Shown: piece after piece, positions 21,848-32,107 of the stretch
How the letters are laid out: each line of letters opens with the position of its first letter
Position numbering within the stretch: the stretch's first letter is position 1
Assembly: GCA_003313425.1 (NCBI GenBank)
Contig: NHZP01000004.1
Span: 1,736,001-1,800,000 of the forward strand
Length of the DNA stretch: 64,000 nucleotides
Direction: 5' to 3'
Source of the DNA: Pseudopyrenochaeta lycopersici
Lineage: Eukaryota; Ascomycota; Dothideomycetes; Pleosporales; Pseudopyrenochaetaceae
Program-made: the position numbers and the translations under genes
Notes under the pieces: generated by a model
Databases searched by the model: none
The model's input: the letters and a program-made list of their open reading frames with translations, nothing else
What the model was told of the DNA's origin: nothing

Positions 21848-22997
21848 GCAAGCCACTCGACGCCATTTCACACCTTAGCATCATTTGAGCAAACGTTTTC
21901 TGAATTTCCTTTTGCATATGCATCTCTTATGTCGTTTTGCATCAAATGTAGCAGAAGAAGCACCGCTAGCGCGATATCTGCCATGTACCGGCGTTCATTC
22001 ATTAGCATTTTTATCCGGAGTTGTGATCTTGGGCGGTCACGAAGATACCCACTTGTCTGGAGCGAAGCGAAAGCCTCTTTCTGTAGATATCCTGAATCAA
22101 TGGACTATTTTGGCGATTGAAGGCTCTCTTATGCGTTGTCCGTTCGAGTTTTGTGACGTTGATCTAAGAGTACTTTGACCACCCACTAATCAACCCAATA
22201 CAGGTCTCGTCGGAGCAAATCATTCCACAACTGTCCACCAAATCTCTCCTTTGCATCCCCCGAACCGCAACGGTACAATAAAAACCGCCCGTCCCCATAC
22301 ATTCGTCCATAACATCTGTCAACCTCGTCCCCTTCGGAGAGCGAGCTGACAAATCCACACCGCGATACCCCCTCACAACTTCAGAAACCAAACCCACCAC
22401 AATGCGAAATCCCTCAAGTCGCCCCATTGCTCTTTCCCAATTGTACCATTAAACTCTATCTCCAGCCAATTACAGTACTCACCTCCCTACCACGCTGGCT
22501 CTTTTCGGTGTGAGGCATGCTAACCGCGCGGCTTACATAACGTGTATATCACACCGCGCGGGCTGACGTGCAGGAACGTTTCCGGGCGGAGAGTTCCCGC
22601 GCGGCTTGTCGGGTGCTGGGACGCCGGTGTACTGCTGTGATGCTATATGGGGTGGTGATTGCGTTAAGAGTAGATTGAGCGGATCGGGCTTGTGTGAGGT
22701 CTTGGTGGAGGTTAGTGTCCGGTTGGTTCGTCCAGTGGGTGAGGATGGATTGCTCAGCTGGAGTTTGAATACGGGTTTGTTCTTGGGGAAAAGGGGGTAT
22801 ACATATAGACAGGCAGTTAGGTAGGTTAAGGTGAGACTGGGTGGTTTGGTATAAGTAGGTGGTGTTGTCTCTACTTCGTTGATATCTTACTTCCATAACT
22901 CAACTCCTGTATCCGAGCCCCTTCGTCTTCCCCAGTAGCACTCTCCCAGTTCTTCATATCTGTTCTCCTCTCTCCACGCCTTCAACAATAATATACG
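21848..22997. other. Intergenic, promoter region of the SDR gene
   Basis: A 1.15-kb gap. Pyrimidine-rich tracts near 22,860-22,990 fit the 5' UTR of the SDR gene. Open frames at 22164-22427 (-) and 22549-22896 (-) have no recognisable domain. Confidence 0.4.
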
Positions 22998-23766
22998 ATG
23001 TCAGCAAACCTCGTCGTTCTCATCCTGGGCGCTGGCCCCCGAATCGGCGCCTCTGTTGCTGAAACCTTCGCTCGCAACGGATACAAAGTCGCCATTGCAT
23101 CCCGAAGCGGGACCGGCAGCAAAGACAACTCAGGCTTCCTCTCGCTCAAGGCAGACTTGTCAAACCCAGACTCCATCCCTCCGCTTTTCGACGCTGTCAA
23201 GTCTGAGTTCCACAGCGCGCCCAGCGTCGTCGTCTACAACGTTGCATCCGTTACGGAGCCACCTGACCAGAATTCTGTGCTCTCCGTGCCGCTCAAGAGC
23301 GTGGTATCAGATTTGAATATTAATACCGTGAGTCCGTTTGTTGCCGCACAGCAGGCCGTTAGCGGGTGGGAGACACTGCCCCAGGATGTTAAGAAGACGT
23401 TCATCTACACGGGTAATATGCTGAACACAACCGTTGTCCCGGTCCCATTTATGATAAATCTGGGGATGGGCAAGTCTGCTTCTGCTTATTGGATTGGTGT
23501 TGCGGATGGGACCTATACGGCTCGTGGGTATCGGTGAGTAAAAATTTCCACAGCGCACTATTCGCATCGATGAGCTGGTTGCTGATAGTTTTGACTTCGA
23601 CAGATTCTTCTATGCGGATGAGCGGAAGGAGGATGGGACCACAAAGGGTTGGGGGATCGATGGTCCTGCACATGGCGAATTCTACGCGCAGCTAGCAACG
23701 CATGAGGGGGATGTGCCGTGGCATGCTACTTTTGTACAGGATAAGGGCTATGCCAAATTCAAGTGA
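22998..23766 (+). CDS. Atypical short-chain dehydrogenase/reductase (SDR) family protein
   Basis: Two exons, 22998-23533 and 23604-23766, giving 232 aa. The N-terminal Rossmann fold is clear: LVVLILGAGPRIGASVAETFARNGYKVAIASR, with a GAGPRIG nucleotide loop, then LKADLSNPDS and VVYNVAS (the NNAG-like position). The region where a classical SDR has YxxxK reads SASAYWIGVADGTYTARGYRFFYADER, so Tyr is present but Lys four residues later is not. The C-terminus GPAHGEFYAQLATHEGDVPWHATFV is shared with a group of fungal SDR-like proteins. NAD(P) binding is likely; the substrate is unknown and catalysis is uncertain. Confidence 0.8.
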
Positions 23767-23934
23767 TGAGGCTAGGTTCTCAATAGAATCTAATAGATGT
23801 TAGAAATAGATGTTCAGGTTAGTTGGAATGAGAAAGTCTAGCCTACGTACTCTGGTCTTCTTCAAACAAGCAGTGCCGAGTCAAGTCCATGCTGAGGTGA
23901 GGGCGTAGATGTTACAAGGAGCGGCTGGATCGCA

Positions 23935-24270
23935 TTACTGTGGCCGTCTTTTCTCAATGGAACGCTCGCATATTGGAGAGGTCAAACACCTGGGTAGGTT
24001 TTGTGGCATCACTGTCGGATCGCTAAACGTAGCCCTAGCACCAGTGTCGACGAAATGACCAGAAACTTGCTCTCCACGACGGCGAAGATGAGCATTATCC
24101 TTGATTTTCCGCTTCAGTCGTTCCACCATCTCTTCCTGTCTTACGCCACCGTCCATCCAATCCGGCTTCTCTTGGCCGAAATGGCACAGGATATGGAGCG
24201 CAGCACAGGCATCACATATAGGCTGGTTCTCATCACACTTTTTGCGTCGGATTCGGCATGTCTAGCAACC
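23935..24270 (-). pseudogene. Zn2Cys6 transcription-factor DNA-binding domain, truncated relic
   Basis: On the minus strand the sequence reads C-stop-TCRIRRKKCDENQPICDACAALHILCHFGQEKPDWMDGG, then RQEEMVERLKRKIKDNAHLRRRGEQ. The six-cysteine Zn2Cys6 spacing and linker are obvious. The codon between the first two zinc cysteines (24262-24264 on the plus strand) is TAG. I find no upstream exon with a start codon and a Cys in a frame that splices past it. Downstream the frame ends after about 45 residues, with none of the 400-600 aa expected for such a regulator. This is best read as a dead fragment. A missed exon is possible but less likely. Confidence 0.65.
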
Positions 24271-24804
24271 TTTGAAGCATTTTATCGTACTATTATGTCG
24301 ATAAACCTGAGTTGGGATCATGATTTACAGCCCCGGATGGATATGAATTGATATGATGGCGGGATTTTATTTTGCTGAAGTCTCCAAGTGAACTGGCTTC
24401 AGACGTGCACCAAAGCAAGGTCTGACAATGCAAAGTACCATGGAGTTGAGAGAATAAAGTTCTTATAAGTTTTGACGCCTGGACATACTTTCTGGCGGAT
24501 TTCCTGCTGGCATCGTGCTGTTGTGCGGTGTTGTCAGACTACATTGAGGAGAAGTGCGCTTACAAATCGAGCACATGTCTGCAACACTTTGCTACTATTT
24601 CTAATCAGATTCTCTTCACATTGTTTGTGTTATGATATTTGAGTGTCTCTCGAATTTCATTTATGATCACCGTCGCGAAGTAGATGAAGTGGAGCAAGAT
24701 GCCATTGGTGACTACGAAGCCATCCTCGTGTTGGAGGTGTTTCCCAGAACTCCGCCCAATGCTTTTGATACATAGTATACACTCAGGATTCCCACCGCAA
24801 AAAC
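24271..24804. other. Intergenic, A+T-rich
   Basis: About 0.5 kb between the Zn2Cys6 relic and the RSM22 stop codon. No feature recognised; it may hold more of the decayed regulator. Confidence 0.4.
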
Positions 24805-27228
24805 TTATAAATCATCTAGAACATCATGATCAACCCTTTTTCTCCTGCCCTTCCTTCCCCCACTTCCCCTGATTTTCCGATCATTGGTATATCGGCCATC
24901 CCTATCCCCAACCAGCATTCTTCCTCCTTTACCCAAGATTCTTGCGTCTCCCTCCTCTACAGTCCGACCGTCTTTCTCCCCTACGCCTAGCTCGATAATA
25001 ACTTGCTTCGCCTTCTTGACCTTCCTACCCTTCTTATCAAACTCATCGGTTGGTTTGCCTAGCCTGACGCTTCGTGGTATGCGTGTCTTTGCGCCAAGCG
25101 CCCACAGATCGCCCCAGCGCGCTTTTCGTGCGTCACGGAAGGCTTGTTTCGAGAAAGAACGCGGAACGGTCCAGCGTTCGAGGGTGCCGGCGGGAGTGCA
25201 AACATCAAGAATGATGTGTCCACGGCGTTTGAGCGCAGGAAGAATGAGGCGCGGGAAAGTAAGTGGATTCACATCTTCCGTGGATGTTAGTGTTGGCTCC
25301 TCATTTTCGAGATCAGGGTCAGGATTGGAGGCGGCCTTCCATTCATGGCCTTCAAAAGCAGCGGCAGTGGTTTCTTCGGATTGAGAAAAGCCTTTGCCGA
25401 TAGGATCATGTTCGGGGAGGCGGAGATCGCGGCCTCGTTGGACGGCGAGGTAGCTGAACTGCACGTCTTCGTGGTTCTTGTCTTTAGCGTTGAGGATGCG
25501 TTGGAGATATGGAGGTCGAATATAGCGTTGGTTGAAGAAACAAAAGTCTTTCCTGCCTTGACTTACACCTGGCGATTGATACATAGGGCACGTGCTGTGG
25601 TTAGTGCAAGGGGCGATGATCATGCCGGTTTCTTTCTCTATAAATCTGGTGTCTTCGTCTGGTTTGGAGACTTGTGACTCTACAGGGGCTTCAATTGTGT
25701 CGGAATCGGGTGAGGAGATGTGTTTGTTGAGAAGGTGCGAACGCGCGCCAGCAATGACTTCAAAACCACGAGGCAATCCCTTTTCGATCAGGACGAGCAC
25801 GCCACCCTTGGGATTGAGAAGCGACCAGTATTTCTCAACCTGCTCTTTGCGGAGGTACTCTTGTCGAAGCGACCAAAGCGTGTGTGGGGCGATGATGAGA
25901 TCGTAGAATTTTCGCGGTTGTTGTGTGTTCGCCTCTTCTTCCGCTGTTACACTTTCCGGTAGTCGAGGAATGAATGTTGTATTGTCTAGTAGTTTGCTCG
26001 CACGGTGTCGCAAAGTGTCTGAGGCTGTGAGGACAGTCGCTTTTCCAAGGGAAAGAGCATTTTGAGATGTATTTCCAGATTCTTCATGCATTCGCTGCCA
26101 CTCTGCCTGTAGCATCTCATGCCAAGCAAGGACACCCACGCCACCTGAGCCGGCGTCTAGTATAGTACCCCCCTTCTTGTTATGTAGCATATGTTCCAGC
26201 CATGATGAGCCTAGCCGACGACGTACTTCGACCAGAGCACTCATGACGCTCGCATACGTCCCAGGCTGCACCGCGGCCATATATACGTCAGCCTCAATAT
26301 TGCCCATGTCTGCCTGGGATGGATCCATTGGTATTGGCTTCTGCTCTTTGCCTAATCGCGCCGGTGGAGTACTTGAAGAGTATGGGAGCCCTTGTCCGCC
26401 AAAGATGCGGTTTGCAGACTCGGTAAGGTGCTTGTGGTTTGCACGAGTGAGGAGGAGCGCTGTGGGGTCAACGAGGGTGTCTTTCGGGAGGAACACGGTC
26501 GACGGGGAAGGCTTGAAGCGACCAGCTATGGTCAATGGGTGCGCGCGCATGAAGTCTTCTTCCTCTTCAATGTCTTCCCAGGCCTCAGCTTCCTCCTGCG
26601 CCAACCGACTTTTCTCATAGACTCCGTCATGATACGTCTGTGCTTTCAACTCCCTGTGTGCCTCCCACTCCTCAGGTGTCATTGTCTTCCCCTCGAGGTC
26701 ATTTTCTTCAATTGTTTGAATATCCTCGGTTTCATCGGCGACCTCAACCTCCTCGAGCTCGCCATCCTTGCCCCTTCTGAGCAGGACAGTGGAGCCATCT
26801 GGTAATTCCTCCTCGATGATCTCTGCAGTTCCGGTTTCGGGTTCCTGTAGGTCCTCCGCATTTTCCACAAATAATGGAGTTCCGTAGAGCCTCTCGTATA
26901 TAGCGTACTCATCCTCGCTCAGATGACCCTTCGGCAAAGCATCCCCGAACTGCTGCCTTGCCCTTCGCGCGTTGACTTCGAGATTTAATCCTTCAGCGGG
27001 AATCGGTCCCAATCCTTCAGAGACGGGGCCGGGCTCTTGATTCGACTGTGTCCGTGTGCATGTCGTTGACAACGTTCTCCGTGGCGTCAAGAATTTCGTT
27101 ACGCTCGATCGCGAAGGTCGTAGTAGTGATTGCGCTTGAGCAGGTAACCGGGCGTTACGCGCTCGTGATATGGCAATGTTGAGGCGGCATGATGCACAAA
27201 TAGACTGCACGCTCCTTGTCCTAAGCAT
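24805..27228 (-). CDS. rsm22: Mitochondrial small-subunit assembly methyltransferase-like protein RSM22 (METTL17)
   Basis: Single exon of 807 aa. The start at 27228 (MLRTRSVQSICASCRLNIAISRARNARLPAQ) gives a typical Arg-rich mitochondrial presequence; an in-frame ATG at 27348 is less suitable. The Rossmann methyltransferase motif I appears as GTILDAGSGGVGVLAWHEM. The family's metal-cluster region reads APCTNHSTCPMYQSP and DFCFFNQRYIRPPYLQR, matching the cysteine set that holds an Fe-S cluster in METTL17. The C-terminal part carries LKRRGHIILDVCTPAGTLERWTVPRSF and a Lys/Arg-rich tail. It acts in maturation of the mitochondrial 37S subunit. Long acidic insertions are usual in filamentous fungi. 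Confidence 0.9.
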   Translation of the reverse strand: MLRTRSVQSICASCRLNIAISRARNARLPAQAQSLLRPSRSSVTKFLTPRRTLSTTCTRTQSNQEPGPVSEGLGPIPAEGLNLEVNARRARQQFGDALPKGHLSEDEYAIYERLYGTPLFVENAEDLQEPETGTAEIIEEELPDGSTVLLRRGKDGELEEVEVADETEDIQTIEENDLEGKTMTPEEWEAHRELKAQTYHDGVYEKSRLAQEEAEAWEDIEEEEDFMRAHPLTIAGRFKPSPSTVFLPKDTLVDPTALLLTRANHKHLTESANRIFGGQGLPYSSSTPPARLGKEQKPIPMDPSQADMGNIEADVYMAAVQPGTYASVMSALVEVRRRLGSSWLEHMLHNKKGGTILDAGSGGVGVLAWHEMLQAEWQRMHEESGNTSQNALSLGKATVLTASDTLRHRASKLLDNTTFIPRLPESVTAEEEANTQQPRKFYDLIIAPHTLWSLRQEYLRKEQVEKYWSLLNPKGGVLVLIEKGLPRGFEVIAGARSHLLNKHISSPDSDTIEAPVESQVSKPDEDTRFIEKETGMIIAPCTNHSTCPMYQSPGVSQGRKDFCFFNQRYIRPPYLQRILNAKDKNHEDVQFSYLAVQRGRDLRLPEHDPIGKGFSQSEETTAAAFEGHEWKAASNPDPDLENEEPTLTSTEDVNPLTFPRLILPALKRRGHIILDVCTPAGTLERWTVPRSFSKQAFRDARKARWGDLWALGAKTRIPRSVRLGKPTDEFDKKGRKVKKAKQVIIELGVGEKDGRTVEEGDARILGKGGRMLVGDRDGRYTNDRKIRGSGGRKGRRKRVDHDVLDDL

Positions 27229-28108
27229 ATTAGCACGTACCAGACTGGGCGGCGTGTCGAGCAGTGTCAAGATATGGAAGAGAAAAGTCGCCGCAACTTC
27301 ACTGTCCAGGGTCCACACTAGACCTCTTTTGGGAAAACAACCATCCAATCACAGCCCAGGTATTGCGAGACGCCCTATTCTCCAAACGTCTCGACTTGTT
27401 CGCATGATCGTCCCCATTGATTCGACTTCCTCCAGGTCCAATCTGTCGAACGTCTCAGATGCCTTTGCATCAATCCTTCAACAGTGGCTCATGTTCTCAT
27501 TTACCTCAATTGCTTACCTTGAGTAATCATCCACATGTGCCCTCGACTACTTAACAGAAATAGCAGGTTGTTGAAATGTGTAATGCTCGCTTACATACAA
27601 AGGCTATAACTAGCCTTTGTGTGAACACCAATGGCCTGGACCGCCTGGACCAGCTTGGAGGCTTGCCCAGTCCCAAAGCATGGCACAGCCCCGCCAGCTG
27701 CGATACTCCCCCATCAGCCGCTTGTTGTTAAGTCAACCCCAACACTAAATTGGAAGTTTGAAGCGTCCGATCACCAGATACGACTATTCTCACGTTGTGT
27801 CAGGAATCCCTCCGAATAATTATAAAGCATAAATACGAAAGTGGAGCTGGCTGGACATCAGCACCATAGAGAGCTCAAAACCACGTGTTTGTTCGCTTTC
27901 ACGTCGCTTCAGACTCAATTTCTACGTTTCGCAGCTTAGCGTATCGACGGTATATTCCTTCCAGCTGAGTCGCTCGTGACTACCTCTTTCAAACGCGCCA
28001 CTTCAGCTCAAACATCTATATCTATTTGCCCCTCGCTGGTCTTCGAAAAACCTTTAATTATCTTTATCATCTATTTTCCATCAGAAAGTATCGTCAAAGA
28101 CTATAAAT
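27229..28108. other. Divergent intergenic region, RSM22 / FAD oxidase
   Basis: A 0.88-kb gap between divergent start codons, holding both promoters. No coding signature or repeat seen. Confidence 0.5.
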
Positions 28109-29940
28109 ATGGGCTCCATACCGCCGTCTTTCGATTACCCATCGCTCAAAGAGCTATTGAAGGATACGACTGCGGAGGTTGTACTTCCAACTGACGGGGA
28201 GCTGTATGAGAAGAGTATTCAGAGGTGGAGTGAACATTGCGTTAAAAGAGCTGTAAGTTTTAGATGTTTTCTATCTTTCCTGCATTCGTCGAGAATTGGA
28301 ATTCGCAAAACTGTAGGAATTGAGCGGCCAAAAGAACTTTGGGGACGAAGAATGTCAGCCAGTTACGCAGGAAGAACTCTTTATGCTTCAATTATTGTAT
28401 TACTCACTGCTACAAGCGCAGAATTATCGTTTCGAGTCTATGGCACATGCTAATCTATTCCGCAGGCCGCTGTAGTCAAGGTCGCGTCTGCAGATGACGT
28501 TTCTGCTGCGCTTGCACAGATCCGCACTTACAAACTGCCCATGACTGTTCGTGGTGGCGGGCACTCAACATCAGGATCCTCTTCTATTGAAGATGGTGTT
28601 GTTATAGACCTTTCTAGGATGCGTAAAGTGACTGTAGATCCAGATTCCAAGACGATCAGAGCCGAGGGAGGTACGCTCTGGGAAGATGTGGATGTTGAGG
28701 CTGCAAAGTTTGGACTTGCAACCGTGGGGGGTACCGTCAATCATACCGGAGTGGCTGGTCTGACATTGGGCGGTGGATATGGGTATTTGAGTGGGAAATA
28801 TGGCTTGACGATCGGTGAGTGATCTCGTGTTCCAGACATCGAAAGAACACGCCTCCAAGGACAGAAATATGAAAACTTGAACTGACTGGCGATGTCTAGA
28901 CAACCTCCTCTCCGTCGACATCGTTCTGGCCTCTGGCGAACAGGTCCTCGCATCAAAGACCTCCAATTCAGACCTGTTCTGGGCGGTGCGCGGTGCTGGC
29001 CAGAACTTTGGTGTAGTCACAGCCTTCACATTCCAAGCCCATGAACAAAAGAACGCCATCTTTGCCGGCCCCTTGATCTTCCTCCCCGACAAGTTGCCTC
29101 AGATTGTCGACTTTGCAAACAAATTTCACGCCACCAGTGACGGCAATCAAGCCCTCGTATGGGGATTCACAGCTCCACCACCTGCGAATGCTCCCGTCGT
29201 ACTCACCCAGCTCTTCCACAATGGCACTGAAGAGGAGGGGAAAGCATTCTTCGCCGATTTGTTTGAGCTTGGTCCCATTGCCAACATGACTTCCATGATG
29301 CCTTACGAAAAACTAAATAGTGTTCTCAACCACGCCGCTGGATTCGACGGACGGAAGCAATTTGGTGGTGGTGCATTTAAGCCACCGCTAAATCCGAGTC
29401 TCGTAATGGAGCTGCATGCAGAGTTCGCCGCCTTCAATGCTTCGCATGAACGGATGAACGAGAGCCTGATGATGTTCGAAATGATGCCTTATAAGAAGGC
29501 CAACGAGGTACCGAATGAGAATACGGCGTTCTCAAACCGAGGGGAATACTACAATATTGCTACTCTGTTCAAGTGGTAGGCTTACACTAGACACAATGCT
29601 TTGGCAGTAACTAAATAACACTTCACATAGGTTTGACCCGTCGCTTGACAGCGAGGTCAGGAACTTTTCTCGTAACCTCCTCAAAAAGGCATCGGAGAGC
29701 ACTTCCAATCGGTCAAAGAACGATGGTGTAGCGCACTACAGCAATTATGCTAGTGGGTCAACTCTGTACAGAATGCTTTTCAACATTGTGCTAAACAATC
29801 TAGATACGGACATTGAAGCTACTGAGATATTCGGCGCGAATGTAAAGCGACTTGAGGACTTGAAGCACAAATATGATCCGGATAACCTATTTAGTAACGG
29901 AACGAGGTTAATACCTCGTCCATTGGTTATTGTCAGCTGA
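28109..29940 (+). CDS. FAD-linked oxidase of the berberine-bridge (BBE) type
   Basis: Four exons: 28109-28252, 28466-28814, 28900-29575 and 29631-29940, giving 492 aa. The FAD-binding PCMH domain has [10 protein letters not shown], whose His (about residue 81) is the covalent flavin site in the family. It also has [49 protein letters not shown] and [21 protein letters not shown]. The C-terminal BBE segment is HYSNYAS and [14 protein letters not shown]. No second (Cys) flavin link is seen at the GGGYG loop, so single covalent attachment is likely. No obvious signal peptide is present, so the enzyme is probably intracellular. The first intron (213 nt) is long for this window. The gene is convergent with an MFS transporter, a pairing common for catabolic or secondary-metabolite modules. 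Confidence 0.88.
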
Positions 29941-30312
29941 TGAATTTTTGTCGCTACGTAACGAATGATTTGGGGACGTGGATTGGAAGTAACATAGGCG
30001 CTCGGTTGGTTTTCGTCATTACGTCGATTTGGAACTATGATTGTTGTTGACAGTATATGAAATTGTTTCTATATAGCCTCACTGTGTTTTATCATGAGAG
30101 TTATCAAACATTCCGACCATGGTGGTTTATCTCAAAAATTCTTGAGAGGTAGCAGCCACAGCAGCATACACTGAGGACTGCTACCAGGCACCGAACCAAA
30201 TAGGGTATCAAAAAAAGCAAATCACCGCCAATCCAACGTCTTGCTCTAGTCATGTAGCCCAGAAATATAGGTCCTGGGGCGCGAATGAAGTATTCTCATA
30301 CTCAAGACATAT

Positions 30313-32107
30313 CTATGAGCTCCGCCTGCCGTACGGCTCGAACGGGAAGATAGCGGCAATACCAGCCATGAAGATGTACAGTGCTGCACAGATATATATG
30401 GGTACTGCGGTTCCAGTCTGTCCACGTTAGTTGTATCAATAGGTTGGGATGGTTGAGAAAAACTCACATTCGCCACCGTAGCAATGACGGCGGATATAAT
30501 ACCCATGACTCTGTTCCATCCGATGGCAATTCCATTGCCTGTTCCTCTGTGCGCGCTCGGCAGCACTTCCGGAGTATATGCATAGAGAGTTCCATAGTAA
30601 ATATTGAGGCAGAAGTTGATGATGCACGTAAATGCCACGTTCTAAATATCCTCGTTAGCAAACGTAGCTCACGACCGCTCATACTTTGTGACGACATACC
30701 TGAGTGGCGGTCCTGACTTGCGTATACGCGAAGAAGAACGCCATGGTAACCAGTGCACCGATTACCATGGTATACTTCCTACCCAGCCTTGTGCCACACA
30801 TCCAGCCGGCTAATACAGGCCCCCAAATGCCACTGAAGTTGACAAGCGTGTAGTTACGCCAAGTGATATAGGGGCTAGGCTCTCCAAAGGCGGCGCCGCG
30901 GGAAGCCAGGTAAGCGGGCAGGAAGACATTGTAGAGAGGGTATGCGAGGCCGATGAGCGTCCAGCTCAACCAGATAAGAGAAGTGCTGATGCCGATGCGC
31001 TTGGTGGAGTAGAGACCCTTGAGATGGAGCCAAACTTCGCCAAAACCCCATTTACTCTTCCCATCTCTTGCAGTCTTTTCAATCGTACCGCAAGCTTCCA
31101 TTTGCTCGAGAGTTAGACTGCAGGGGCGGTTGTACTTATTCGCAATGAATAGAAGAGTCTCGACACAATCGGCATCCTTGCCTTCACCGACAAGGAATTT
31201 GGGCGTCTCTTTGAGGCGGATAACAGTGATGCGAAGGATGGACATGACGAAGACAAGGGAGCCCGCAGTGTACCATACGTAGCGCCAGCCTTGGTTGTTG
31301 GACTTTGTACATGGGGCGGCATCAGGAAAGGTGGTGGGGTCTAGACAACTATAGCTGGGAAGGAAACCCCACGCAAGGAAGCCAGCGATGAGCTGTCCGA
31401 TACCTGTGAAACTTCACATTAGTACCTTCAACGGAAAGAATTGACCGAGGAGATCTACGTACCCCACCAAGCCGCCATGAGCGTGAGCATCCACTGCTTG
31501 TAACTCGGAAGATATTCCAGAAAGACTGCAGTATCAAGGACGAGATTGCCACCCGCACCAAATGAACTCAAGCAAATGAAGAGTCCCAGGACCTCCCAAT
31601 TTGGACTCGCACCCGCTACAATCGCAAAGACAGAGCAGAGAATCAGGGACACATTGAACGCAATCTTGCGACCCATGATATCCGCTGTGAGTCCCCAGAA
31701 AAGAGCCCCGACGAGCATACCGACGTAAGCAGCGATGGTGAGGCCATTGGGATACGAAGGATTGAATTCAAGGGCAGCTTGGCCGGCGATGATGGATTGG
31801 ATCAAAAGGATGAGGGAGTCGACTGCGTAGCCGAAACCATTTAGGACGAAGAGCTACTCGAAGTCGGTCATGGATACATGATCTGGTGGACAATTATACG
31901 TACCTTCCACTGATATTTTGTAAACCCAATCTCATCGATGGCATTGTTGACGAGATGCATCTTCGCATTCAGCACCGGATCCGTATGCTCAAGTTGCAAA
32001 ATATCGCCTTTGGCCAAACTACTCGAATCATCATCATCGTACACATGTTGATTCTCGACATCCTGCTCCTGCGCCTTCTTATCTTGCTCCTTGATTGGCT
32101 GCTCCAT
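30313..32107 (-). CDS. MFS transporter (12 TM, SP/SV2-like subgroup)
   Basis: Five exons: 31904-32107, 31463-31853, 30700-31403, 30468-30641 and 30313-30417, giving 525 aa. The cytosolic N-terminus is charged and acidic (QHVYDDDDSSS) and ends in NAIDEIGFTKYQWKLFVLNGFGYAVDS, the start of TM1. A major-facilitator signature follows TM2 (GLTADIMGRKIAFN). Further segments are LFICLSSFGAGGNLVLDTAVFLEYLP, a central loop LKETPKFLVGEGKDAD, and late helices GILYAYTPEVLPSAHRGTGNGIA-like and YIFMAGIAAIFPFEPYGRR. The start-to-stop order and E.LP..HRG motif fit fungal organic-acid or sugar-like porters. The substrate cannot be told. It lies tail-to-tail with the FAD oxidase, 372 bp between stops. Confidence 0.85.
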
